Assembly: GCA_014607495.2 (NCBI GenBank)
Contig: CP053165.1
Location: forward strand, 1,358,906-1,422,905
Reading direction: 5' to 3'
DNA from: Carposina sasakii
Lineage: Eukaryota > Arthropoda > Insecta > Lepidoptera > Carposinidae
DNA length: 64,000 nucleotides
Below are positions 23,811 to 34,413 of this stretch, piece after piece. The notes beneath the pieces were generated by a model. It had not been told where the DNA came from. It made no database searches and was given only the letters and a program-made list of their open reading frames with translations. How positions within the stretch are numbered: position 1 is the stretch's first letter; each line of letters starts with the position of its first letter. The translations under genes were made by a program, and so were the position numbers.

Positions 23811-24225
23811 AAAAAAATATTTTTCTTCATTTCATTAAAATTTGCGTATTACTCTCGCTCCAAACTGGCTAGCATTTAATGCAATGAGGACGAGTTGATG
23901 AAGGTATGTTTGATACGTAATAAATGCAGACCTCTAAATTCTAACGGATTTGTAATTAGACTGTGGCTCTTGTCTTGCGTCCGATAGATGGCTTAGGTAC
24001 ATGTATTTAACAAGCAGACATGTTGAAGATTAAAACCTCTTGCGAGCACGGAACTCATCGCAACCTTGTTCGACAATTTAAAAAGTGACGCATGTCCGGT
24101 TATTAGGTACTTAGTAATTATTACATTTTCACATATTAGAAATATAGTATTTTATTTCCGCTACGCCTGGGAGACTCCTCGACATGTTATAAAATTTATT
24201 AACAATTCCGCCCCCCTTGTTCCAG

Positions 24226-24457
24226 ATTATTTGAAGAGAATCAAGACATGCTGAACATGTTCGACAAATTCCGCCAATGCAAGACCAAAGAGGAGCAGAT
24301 CAACTCCATGGAGCTGGCGGAGCATGCCAACAACGTCATGAACACCCTGGACGAAGGCATCAAGAGCCTCGACGACTTGGACAATTTCTTCCAGTACATC
24401 TATCAGATAGGCGCCAGCCATCAGCGGATACCTGGGTTTAAGGTGGATTATTTTTGG
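24226..24457 (+). CDS. Globin A, middle exon (helices B-G)
   Basis: This exon encodes 77 residues of a heme-binding globin. It follows an acceptor (ccttgttccag, ending 24225) and ends at a donor (tgg|gtaagt, 24458). It begins with one base that completes a split codon (phase 2 intron in helix B) and ends in phase 0 in helix G, the classical globin intron positions. Key residues: CD1 Phe at 24260-24262 (MFDKF), distal His E7 at 24323-24325 (ELAEHA) and proximal His F8 at 24419-24421 (GASHQ). E7 and F8 are 32 residues apart, as in neuroglobin. By hand count about 43 of 76 aligned positions equal globin B's exon at 63581, so the two are old paralogs. Exon 3 is at 29758. Exon 1 was not found upstream in the window. 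The globin fold is clear; the subfamily (globin X or X-like) is inferred from B. Confidence 0.92.
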
Positions 24458-25992
24458 GTAAGTTTTTATTCTCATGCTGGGCTTTATTGGAATACATCAG
24501 CTGCTTCTCCTTCCATGTATGAAGTAAGTGTCGGTCGACTAAGAAATTTAGGTTCGTTCTCTAACTGCCAATTTCAAACTGATCTTGAGAGATTTTTTGC
24601 TTTCTCAGATTCCATCTTCAAATTGTTTTCATACAAATTTTAAATTTGTAATAAAAAAACCGAGATTGTTTTTGATCTATAGTAATTATTGAAAATGGCC
24701 GTAAGTGATGATCTAGTAAATCGTGACTATTGTGGTGAGTAAATAACTACGTGGCTCTAGGGTCTCCTTCGTGATTCTGAATTTCTGACTATCCTATTTT
24801 GGGATAACAGACGTGAATAATCGTGATAACTATGTAAGTATTACTTTTACTTGCAGTTTCCTGTGAATTGAGATTTCAGCGAATTCAATCGAATACATTT
24901 TTCTGGAAGGTTTGTTAGGTTTGGCCTGTGTTTTTCCCGGATGGTCCTCTATCTAGTACTTCTAGCTTTGATTCGATAAGCCATTTTAGGCGAATATGCA
25001 GAGCCAATTACCTATGTTTGATGTGCATGCCATCTCCCAATTTACGATAAATCGGTGTAAGGAACATAAGGGCATAGCGGCTATCTACTTGTCATCAATA
25101 ATTATAAAAAGCCTTACTTCAAAAAATATTCTCAATCCACATACCTACGGTAGGTATATGTAGATTTAAGACTTCTAATCTATCTCATTCGAGGCGGATC
25201 CAGCGTGAAATTGGTTCATCCTAAGGCTTAGAATTTTCGGATCAGGTATTTAGCTCAGTCACTCTTGAAATCGAATTTCGAGATATGCCTACTCTTGAGC
25301 GGTATGTAGTTAAATATGCGCAAGAATGTGTAGATAGATGAGAAGATAGTTGGACATGGGGAAATAGTAGGGGAAGTCTGGTTGTCTTTCATTCGTTAGT
25401 TTTTTTTGTTGTGTTTGTAAAAGCCTTAGATTTACCATGCACGACATGCATGGGCTTAATCTATCCACAGCTTAGTTGTACCTCAAATTTAATTTTGGTA
25501 ACAGATGTTCCTATAGATAAATAAAATAATCATATATTTTACAACATATAGCTACTAAACACAGTTTTCACACAATAATATTTTTTGTAGTCTCGTGTCA
25601 TGGGTTTACTTGTACGTAGATAAAATAAATTCCAATATCTATAACTCGGAAGTAAATTGCACCTGCTGGAATTCCTACCTAGGATCCTTAGCGTGGCAGA
25701 AAGTACAGCATTAATTACAAATATCCATGGATATTCACCCTCCGAACATAATATCAAAACCAAACAAAGGGCTACATCATTCTATTCACGTTTTTATAGC
25801 TGAAAAAATGAAAAGGCCCTCCATAAAGTTGTACTCCTCGGTTCCGGATATGAGTTACGGACTTAGAATCTCAGTACAAGAGATGGCATTGCCTCTCAAT
25901 TTACCTTTAAATCTACTTCTTTAGGTATCTACTGCAAATATTGGTTGCAACATACATTACATACACACAGCAGATGTCATCTGCCTTTCCTT

Positions 25993-26240
25993 ATCCTACT
26001 AATATTATAAACGCGAAAGTTTGTAAGTATGGATGGATGAATGCTTAGAATAATAATTCGCTCGCGGATTAATCTAAGGATGGATGTTTGTTACTCTTTC
26101 ACTTAAAAACAGCTGGAGCGATTTTAATAAAATTTGGTATGGAGTTAGCTGACACCCTGGATTAACATAACAGGCTACTTTTTATCGCGGGAAAATATTT
26201 TTATCCCGGATGATTTCGACAAGTCGCGGCGTCCACTAGT
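25993..26240 (-). repeat. Lep1-type Helitron-like repeat, subfamily I
   Basis: From atcctactaatattataaac to gcgtccactagt, nearly complete. Carries a 35 bp hairpin insertion at 26044-26078 within its GGAT run. Confidence 0.75.
26044..26078. mobile_element. Tiny hairpin insertion, copy 1
   Basis: Starts cttagaataataattcgct and ends cggattaatctaag: the ends pair as an inverted repeat. Flanked on both sides by GGATG-type sequence. A longer relative is at 44453-44500. Confidence 0.5.
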
Positions 26241-26496
26241 AATGTATATAAGTAAGTAGATATATTAGTTAGTATACTTAGGTATGGCATCTCTAGTTGA
26301 AATGAATGATGCTACAGCAAGCTCGTACTCTGGTGGAAAGATCCTTTTCTCTCATGATTTACTGTCTGACAACTCATAAACTTCAGTCGACCGATTTACT
26401 CCTCTGATATGCCTTTCTCTGCCTTTGTTTCTAAAGCTTCTTTTGTCTTTGTCGCTCTTTTATCGTATCATTTATCTTCACTTTTATTAATACTAG

Positions 26497-26625
26497 CGAC
26501 ATCGTCCGCGTCGCTTTATCTGGCTAAAAAAAAGTTCCTATGTGTTAATCCAGGGTGTCAGCTTCCATACCAAATTTTATTAAAATCGCTCCAGCCAGTT
26601 TTACGTGAATAACAAACATGCGTGT
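26497..26625 (+). repeat. Lep1-type repeat, partial
   Basis: Contains cgtccgcgtcgc, gttaatccagggtgtcagct and agttttacgtgaataacaaa; both ends are degraded. Confidence 0.6.
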
Positions 26626-26643
26626 ATAGGTAATATTTCCGTC

Positions 26644-26690
26644 CTCACCCGGGTGGGAATCGAACCCACGACCTCTGCATCCGCGAAAGG
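26644..26690 (-). repeat. SINE family 1 fragment
   Basis: B-box region only (cacccgggtgggaatcgaac) in reverse. Confidence 0.5.
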
Positions 26691-26828
26691 TAATATTAGG
26701 TAGTATTGTTATTTAGGTCAAAAGTTGTGAGAGTAAAAATTTGTCATAATACAGCGAAGGAGAAAGAAAAAACCCTACTGTGTACAAGTGTACTCTCACG
26801 ACCATCTAATGATACTAAGCTCAAATGC

Positions 26829-27003
26829 TATTACGTAAAAGCAATAGCAAAGCCAAAGATCGCGATAATTGAGAGTGTGTGCGTGCGCGCAACGCGCGCT
26901 CGGCGTCCTCTCGCGCCCCGCGCCCCGCACCTTGCCCCGCGCACACACACACTCTCAATTATCGCGATGGCGGCTGGGTATTGCTTTTATGGGGGCCGTA
27001 ACG
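26829..27003 (+). mobile_element. MITE of the agcaaagcc family with GC-rich core
   Basis: The ends pair (attacgtaaaagcaatagc / tattgcttttatgg..cgtaac). Inner arms gcgataattgagagtgtgtg / cacacacactctcaattat also pair around a core rich in gcgccccgcgccccgc, far above the GC content of its surroundings. The 129- and 67-codon ORFs across it are shadows. Confidence 0.6.
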
Positions 27004-27020
27004 TATTTTTTTTTATATAT

Positions 27021-29053
27021 AACAGTTCCAGTTGGACCACAGAAAAAACAAAATTCAAATTATCCGGGATAAAAACATTTTCCCGAAAAAAGTAAGAAGT
27101 GGGACCGAACGTGATTTTGAGAACTTGCATACTCACGATGCTTGTTTAATATATCAAGTGATAGATCAAAATTAAGAAATCCCATACAAACTTTCAACCT
27201 CTATTTCAACCCCTTCATCCCTTTTTTCGGTAGCCTATGTTCTGTCTCATCTAAAGATTGTCTGTAAAATTTCATCAAAATCGGTTGATTTAAGCGGGAA
27301 AGCGTAACAGATGCATTTATAATATTAGTTGGGATTAAATAGGCTTACGCTTGACCACAACGCGCCTGATGGTAATCAAAGTTGCAGTCTAAGATAATAT
27401 GAGTATAGTTTACAACTCAACCACATAATAAATATAGGTTACAAATGGCCAGAACCGTTTGTCATGCCATGCAACGACGTTTAGATGTAGGTAGAACGTT
27501 AGTTAGAACACAACTCTTGATTATTATACTTTATCTAGGAGCATGCACTTTATCTCAAAGACAACAATCTTTCAGGATGCTAGCAGCATGTCGATCTTCT
27601 ACATCAGAACAATCCTAGTTATTTTAGATATACCTATATATACCTACTATAATAAATAATGAGTCGGAAGATAAAAACGTCTGTTTCGCCGAATCCACCC
27701 ACGGACATGAATGATCCAAAAACTTTTTTCCGGGATTAAGGTAATCTAATCGTTTTCCGATTACCCCGCTATTTATATAAAAAAATCGTGATACTCATTC
27801 GGCTGCTTTTTAATGAAAATGGAACTGAAATACGTAATCATTACCCAACTGTACTGTTTTTCTAGTGTATGTTTGTATGTACAGTTCTTTAGCATCTAGA
27901 CGGCCCCCAGATTACGTAGAATAGCAAAGCCAAAGCCGCGCGATCGCGATAATTGAGAGTGTGTGCGTGCGCGCAACGCGCGCTAGTCTCAATTATCGCG
28001 ATCGCGCGGCTTCGGCTTTGCTAGAAGAGGGTTTAGAGCGTGCTAAAGAACTGTACATACAAACATACACTAGCTAGGCGCAGTTGGGTAATGATTACGT
28101 ATTTCAGTTCCATTTTCATTAAAAAGCAGCCGAATGAGTATCAGGCGGGGTATCGGAAAACGATGATTACCTTAATCCCGGAAAAAAGTTTTTGGATCAT
28201 TCATGTCCGTGGGTGGATTCGGCGAAACAGACGTTTTTATCTTCCGACTCATTATTTATTATAGTAGGTATATATAGGTATATCTAAAATAGGGTAGCTA
28301 GGATTGTGAAGGAGAGAGTGGGGCTAGATGTAGAAGATCAGTGACATGCTGCTAGCATCCTGAAAGCATTGTTGTCTTTCAGAGAAACCGAGATAAAGTG
28401 CATGCTCCTAGATAAAGTATAATAATCAAGAGCTGTTGTGTTCTAACTAACGTTCTGCCTACATCTAAACGTCGTCGCATGGCATGACAAACGGTTCTCC
28501 ATCTATATTTATTATGTGGTTGAGTTGTAAATTGTAAACTATACTCATATTATCTTAGACTGTTTGATTACCATCAGGCGCGTTGTGGTCAAGCGTATTT
28601 TAATCCCAAAATATTATAAATGCGAAAGTAACCGGTTTCTTCTGTCTGTCTGGCACGCTTTTCCGCTTAAACCTCGCAACCGATTTTGATGAAATTTGGT
28701 ACAGACAATCTTTAGACCCTGAGACAGAACATAGGCTACTTTTTATTTCGAAAAAAGGGATGAAGGGGTTGAAATAGAGGTTGAAAGTTTGTATGGGATT
28801 TCTTAATTTTAAAAGATAAAACCATGAAATTTTATATTTAAGCACTTGATAAGAAATCATTAAACATTTGTTCTAGCATTTTAAATTTCGTGGTGAAATA
28901 AGGGTTGAAAGTTAGTATGCAAGTTCGTAAATATCACGTCATGACAGGTCATTAACACTTAACATATTACTTTTTATTGTTTTTATCCCGGATAATTTCG
29001 ACATTTTGTTTTTTCTGTAGTCCACGCGGACGGAGTCGCGAGCGTCCACTAGT
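27021..29053. repeat. ~2 kb imperfect palindrome of nested repeats
   Basis: Two arms of about 0.9-1.05 kb mirror each other about an axis near 27972. From outside inward: Helitron-like subfamily III ends (tggaccacagaaaaaac on the left; reverse ending gcgtccactagt on the right, 28602-29053), a LINE-like segment (gcgcctgatggtaatca), about 500 bp of other sequence, and a MITE core. One 86 bp stretch (27661-27746 versus 28165-28250) is identical between arms. The right arm has about 130 bp extra at about 28805-28980. No coding function; ORFs inside (28040-28264, 28600-28860) are shadows. Confidence 0.8.
27900..28025. mobile_element. MITE (agcaaagcc family) at palindrome centre
   Basis: agcaaagccaaagccgcgcg at 27923 pairs with cgcgcggcttcggctttgct ending 28022. 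The loop holds gtgtgtgcgtgcgcgcaacg. Related to the copy at 26829. Confidence 0.6.
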
Positions 29054-29150
29054 TAATATAAAAAAAACATCTGCACAGCTCTTGAATCACTCAATCAATT
29101 CAGTGCTTTTCGCCGAGTTGCTTTATCAATACATTAATATATCAAATTTA

Positions 29151-29491
29151 GCGGTGATAGCCCAGTGGTTAAGACGTGCACCTTCCAAGCGGGAGGCGTA
29201 TATTCGACCCCAGTCACGGGCCTGTACCAATGAATTTATTTCATGTACAGATTTTAATGTTGCAAAATTGTCACTTAGCTCGTACCTCGGTAAGCACGTG
29301 AAACCGTTGGTCCTGTGCGCCTGATCTCTCTCCGGTCGAGTCGGCTTTCTGTCCCATCGGACTATGAGAGTGAGGGAATAGAGAGTGCATCTGTGTTTGC
29401 GCACACACTTGTGCACTATTATATCTCCTGCGTACCTGGCCAATCTCCGTAGAGATTGGTCGCCTTGACCGAAATACGGTCGGAGATCATC
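29151..29491 (+). repeat. tRNA-derived SINE, family 3
   Basis: About 340 bp. The head gcggtgatagcccagtggtt is an A box and tattcgacccc a degenerate B box; the body includes ggactatgagagtgaggg and cgtagagattggtcgcc. This is a common lepidopteran SINE pattern. ORFs 28977-29324 and 29126-29443 overlap it and are not genes. It lies about 270 bp before the last exon of globin A. Confidence 0.65.
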
Positions 29492-29757
29492 ATATCAAAT
29501 TATTTTTTCTAATGTAGATGAGTGACTTCATGACGTGGGAAAGACAAGAAAAACGGTTGCCGATAAAAATGAAAACAGCGATTTACCTTCAGAAACATGT
29601 ATGGCGGTTCATTATCCCTTGAAACTCCGATATGTGTAAGAAATAGAACCTCAAAGGTATTATAACAAAACATTCATACGTCGAAGCGGCTACCTTCACC
29701 CGACCTTCGGCTATCGATTTTCGAACCAACAAATAACAGAACGCTTTTCTTTTACAG

Positions 29758-29913
29758 AAAATAGAGGCGCCATTCCTAGCGGCCGTCGAGTCCACGCTTG
29801 GTGACCGGTACACTCCAAACGTGGAGAATATCTACAAAATAACAATTAAATTTATACTAGAAACCCTTGTTGACGGATTTGAAAAAGGTGCTAAACCCAA
29901 CACTGGCAGTTAA
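29758..29913 (+). CDS. Globin A, last exon (helices G-H and stop)
   Basis: Follows a strong acceptor (cttttcttttacag, ending 29757) and reads in phase 0 straight on from the middle exon at 24226: KIEAPFLAAVESTLGDRY, then a helix-H segment with IYKITIKFILETLVDGF, a short Lys/Gly-rich tail and TAA at 29911-29913. GDRY and the hydrophobic helix-H pattern are typical of globins. 51 codons plus stop. With the middle exon this gives 128 residues; an exon 1 like that of B would bring the protein to about 187. The 67-codon ORF at 29867-30070 is in another frame and overlaps the end; I treat it as chance. Confidence 0.9.
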   Translation, partial: KIEAPFLAAVESTLGDRYTPNVENIYKITIKFILETLVDGFEKGAKPNTGS

Positions 29914-30688
29914 GTTGGTATTCAATGTAAAACGGAACATAAATTTAAATGGGCGAGATAAAACAAAACGCATCGAGCGAGACGAAGTTCCGGCGGAATT
30001 TGAAAGTTTAAAAAGGGAACTGTCTGTTCGAGAATTAGGAAAGGAAAACCTAATGAAAATTTTAAATTAAAGAGTCAATTTTGAAATGGGCACTTTGCGA
30101 CTATTCGAATTACGAATTTCTAACAGTTTTGACATGGCATCTTAGATATTTGCCAATATTAGCTATAGTTAGTGTTCATTTTTGTTTGGCATTGTGACCA
30201 AAAATATGTAAAGAAATGATCACATCTGTTTTAACATAGACATTTGTAATATGAGCAGTTTCAAAGTAGTTAACAAAATGTTCATAATAATAAAATTATT
30301 TGTAATATTTAAAAAATATTGTGTATAATGTGAATAACTTATGTTATTGTATAAACTTGTCATTGTAATATATTTTGCGTATATTTTACTACTATTGTGT
30401 TCAAACTTAATGTTGCATAAAAACTCAATCTAAATATTATTTACTTTAAAAAAAACTGTGGCCATTGGCATTTTTGGATCGTATACCTACATAAGCTTTA
30501 TCTACAAGTCCAGTTTTTCCACGCTTAACTTAAAGGGGCTTACTTTTAAATTTTTTTTTATATCTTGACCTGTCTAAATAATTTGTAATATGTACTTATG
30601 CTTATCATTGTTACTTTGTAAATAACTATTCATTTATTTAACGAAAATATGTGTAGAATAGGAATATTAGGAAGAATTGTAATTTTAA
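29914..30688 (+). other. Probable 3' untranslated region of globin A
   Basis: AT-rich sequence between the stop and the AATAAA cluster at 30689-30698. Another aataaaa occurs at 30288. No other features. Confidence 0.5.
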
Positions 30689-30698
30689 AATAAATAAA
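30689..30698 (+). terminator. Candidate polyadenylation signal of globin A
   Basis: Two overlapping AATAAA hexamers (30689-30694 and 30693-30698) followed by a T-rich stretch. Chosen by position and composition only; an earlier signal near 30288 is possible. Confidence 0.4.
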
Positions 30699-31530
30699 AC
30701 ATGCTATTTCGCTTACGTGTTTTTTATATTAATTGGTAATAATGAAGAGTATATTATTTTATAAGTATTGAATTACGTATGAAAAATTAACAGTCTTCAA
30801 TACTACGAGTATATTGTTTTTAAAAAACTTATTAAAATATTGGTTTGAACATTGTCTTCCCAAATTATATTTCTGTTACTTTTGTTCTAGCAATTTCTAA
30901 ATTCTGGATAATTTTCTAGATATAATTAATGAAACATGTTATATTCTTCTCGCGAATAGAATAACATCGTTATTTATTTCTTATGCATTTATTTTATATA
31001 ACGAGAACATATTTTCATAAACAATATCTTAAAGTTAACTAAAAAAATATCGCACAAAATTTTTTGACAAAATTTTAACTTGACTCACATATTTAATATG
31101 AAGAAATATGTAACTATTTTTCAAAAAAAACTTTTGTAAATTCTCAGACCAAAATACCTATAATTATCTTAACATTCTATAGTATTACACGACTTACGTA
31201 CAATTTTGTTTCGTATTGCACTCGTACTTTGATAAATCATACAATATTTTGTAAAATGTACATTTCAACAAAAAAAAAAATATAATAACGTGGCTATAGG
31301 ATCTTTTTCATGATCCTGCAGTACTGGCTACCCATTTTAAGGAACACAGCGATGTGTATAATGTGTGTGTGTACCTATATATGTAATGTACGAGTATATT
31401 ACTTTGTCCGGAATTGTACACAACTACGGATCTTTCACAATCTTGTTTTATTTATTTTATACATATACATATAATATTAAATTTAATAAATGAAATTGTA
31501 TTACGCGTTACAATTCGGAAAGTTCAAACA
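30699..31530. other. Intergenic AT-rich DNA
   Basis: No gene. The phrase atgatcctgcagtactggct (about 31310) is another member of a short recurring repeat. Confidence 0.4.
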
Positions 31531-31728
31531 TTCACTATGGATGCGCCCACCACCGGGCCCTACACCCTAGGAATAGTGCGATGAATATTATCTTGCATGG
31601 TAGGTGCTCGGATCTGGTTTCTTGTGGCGATTGTAGATAGTGCAAGTACTCGTTTTCGCAGTTATGAGTTATCAGATCCGAGGGTCAGTTGAGGGTGTAG
31701 GGCCCGGTGGTGGGCGCACCCATAGTGA
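31531..31728 (+). mobile_element. MITE with ~37 bp TIR (tcactatggatgcgccc)
   Basis: The left end tcactatggatgcgcccacc and the right end ggtgggcgcacccatagtga pair through about 37 bases, including accgggccctacaccc / gggtgtagggcccggt. Partial relatives lie at 34870-34960, 48600-48745 (reverse) and 50487-50545. Confidence 0.7.
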
Positions 31729-32839
31729 ATTAAATTGAATATAAGTACATGTAAATAATAATCTTGATTTGATTATACCTTCGTATAAACTCAAATTCAA
31801 TATATTATACATACATAATATAAAATGTACCTACCTACGTATAATATTTAATATTAGTATGTAAAAAGTATTAATATTTTGTTTTGTTTGTTATTATTAT
31901 TGATGGTATTATAATCTAAGTCAATATAGAACCAAAATAGGTAAATGAATTGTTAAAAATGTGAGTAATACTGTCTTAGTGCGAGAATAATAGTATAATA
32001 TCTCTATAGAAAAGCATATTTTCATTGGCCATCTTGAAACAAACATTTTTATTGAAATTATCTTAAATAAATTCATACTTCTATCTTGTTTTAAAACATG
32101 GTCATGGATATGACTCATGTGTTTTTAATATTGTATTATTTTAAGAAAAGGTTTACCAGAACTGAATAATGTTCGGAAAGCTTTGGATTGGAATTAGTAC
32201 GGGTCAATGTCCGCAATCCGTCGTGCTTCACCAAGAGACTAAAGTCAACTACCACAAACATCATATTTGCTTGGTGTAGAGATATTTACTATGCTTCTTG
32301 ATGTTATATAGAGCATATTTGGCCACCACAGAGAGGGTGGGAGGCCCGTGGACGAAGGACAAAGAGGAGATGACCAATAAAGTTGCTATTTTTATTTGTA
32401 TACAGCCAGTGACGATTCGTACTGCGGAGTCTATATTTCCGGTCGCAGATCTCCCTATACAGCGCGTGAGTGACAGCTAGGCGAATAATGCGAAACAAGT
32501 AATGTTATGTTGTTTTATACAACAGTATTTTTAATCACAATGCATTTGTAAATTGGTTATTCACAAAATCTGCTTTTCCAGCCAATTGTATTGGGTAATT
32601 CTGTGACTAGATAAATGTGCTTATCGGGTATACCTACAGTGTACTGCGATACATTGCTGCATGTTTTTGGGATCACTTGTGACGCTAAATTGTCGTTGAT
32701 CGATTATTTGAAATTATTTGAATATTACTTGTGTTTGAAACATTATTAAAAGCCTAAACAACACTATTATTGGCCTGAAGTCGGATAATTTTGGAGTTGT
32801 TCTGCATTTTGTGGTTCTCGGTTCAGAATCAAGGCCTGC

Positions 32840-32970
32840 AAGCCTAGCGTGGCCTGCGAAACACGATATGATAAATACGATAAATATAGCCTTCGTGTTC
32901 AATTTTGTATAGAGACGATACAATATCTTACGTTACGATATCCACGATGCGTGGTCATGCTAGGGGGCCT
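32840..32970 (+). mobile_element. MITE, agcctagcgtgg family
   Basis: Left end aagcctagcgtggcctgcga and right end gatgcgtggtcatgctaggg pair imperfectly. A second, longer copy is at 39767-39926. ORFs 32714-32923 and 32849-33100 are shadows. Confidence 0.55.
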
Positions 32971-34006
32971 GGTTATCATATCAATTTTTGCCTGGCTGTC
33001 ACTTACAACCTGTTTTGGTAGTTGCATCTCCACTTTATCCTTTCTCCATAGCGAGGTCTTTGTCCAGCCATGGCCAACAAATGATGTATGGCCGCTATAA
33101 TAATTGTATTCTAAGTGATGAACGTGTTTAATAATATCTAAGATCGGTGTATTGAGGTGTTATTTTGATTTTAAATAAATATTAAATGAAAACAATGTTT
33201 ATTTTATTTTATGGTGGCTTTAGTATTAATTACGAAGGGATAGCGGGTTCGATTCCCGGCTAAGATACAAAGGTTATATAGATTACCTACAAAAAAATTT
33301 TTTAGCTTCGTATGTACGAGAAATAAATTTAAAAGCACGAAAAGATCTTTTATATAAGGAAAGTCTTTCTGTTGTTGAAATGTAAAAGTTTGTGGCAATG
33401 GACATTTGCGACTCTGTCATGTATAACCTACTGAACGGATTTTATACCAATTTGTCGGATTTTCCATACATTTAGCTGTCAAATGTCATTTTTACCCAAC
33501 TATTTTATCTAACTTTAGACGAGGTTTTGCCGATAGCATCTAACTAGGTGTAAAGCACGATGACTCAGGGTACCTATAATTAAGCAGAGTGGACGTAACT
33601 GAAAGACAATTTCGTTAGAAGACAACAACGTCAAGCAACATTCTAAATAGTTACTTTTACGAATAACACTAACCATCAAATAAAACTTAGTCCCTTATCC
33701 GATGATTAGCGATTTGTCAGAGGTGGTGAAATTAGAGTTAAATTTTACTTGAGAGTTTTTTTTTACAAATAGCTAATAGACACTTTACTTGGCGATAGTA
33801 AACGCGTTCCTAATAGTTATAACAGTATATATCATTACTACACCATTTGTAGAAGAAAGGATAATAAAAATACACGGCCGTACAAACTCTCCTTTTAAAG
33901 TAAAAGATTGAAATGAAAACGTACGCTTCTACGTAATAGAAACTATGTGTTTACACTTTCTGGTTATAGTTAATTGTTGTATAGACTGTAGCCTTCCTTG
34001 GTAAAT
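32971..34006. other. Intergenic DNA, nothing assigned
   Basis: A lone B-box-like phrase (gcgggttcgattcccggc, about 33243-33260) may be a SINE scrap. Otherwise AT-rich and featureless by eye. Confidence 0.3.
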
Positions 34007-34413
34007 GGGCACACCGGATGCGTAGTATTAGCGTGCACTGTCTAAATTACACTTATTTTTGTAAAATCAATCGGTTCAAATAAACTTGTCAGACGTCACA
34101 CGTACCGTCTGACAGTTTTCGCAATCCCTCCCCCGCCCCCCCGCTACCCCGACACGAACTCAGAACAGCGAGCTGTCACCGCTTAGTTTTTTTAATTATT
34201 AAGGTACGTCTATGTTTTTAAACTTATGTGTCGTTTTAAAGACTACGCAAAAATAACTACATTTCCTGCGTATCCGGTCTGCCCGTGCGTATGCTATACA
34301 GTACACGTCCATTTAATGTATAGAACTGTCACCGCTTGACGTCTATGCTTACAACGCATCAGAGGTACGTGTACGTCTACGCTTACGTGCACGCACACGC
34401 ATCCGGTGTGCTC
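34007..34413 (+). mobile_element. TIR element with gggcacaccggatgcgt ends
   Basis: gggcacaccggatgcgt at 34007 pairs with acgcatccggtgtgctc near 34397-34413. The interior is GC-rich in places (ccccgccccccc) and rich in acgt motifs; it has no ORF. Single copy in the window. Confidence 0.55.

Larger units (their letters stand above)
24458..29757 (+). other. Globin A intron 2 (5.3 kb), repeat-rich
   Basis: Joins TGG (helix G) to AAA in phase 0, from GTAAGT to TTTACAG. It contains the Helitron-like, SINE and MITE copies and the ~2 kb palindrome listed separately. 24600-25990 shows nothing I can assign except a short ctctagggtctccttcgtg phrase also seen elsewhere as a repeat. Confidence 0.85.

Noticed and set aside
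26706..27095. 129-codon ORF rich in Arg and Ala
   Set aside because: Crosses the GC-rich MITE core; its composition explains the open frame.
29867..30070. 67-codon ORF overlapping the end of globin A
   Set aside because: It is in a different frame from the last exon and mostly in the 3' UTR; no domain is recognisable.
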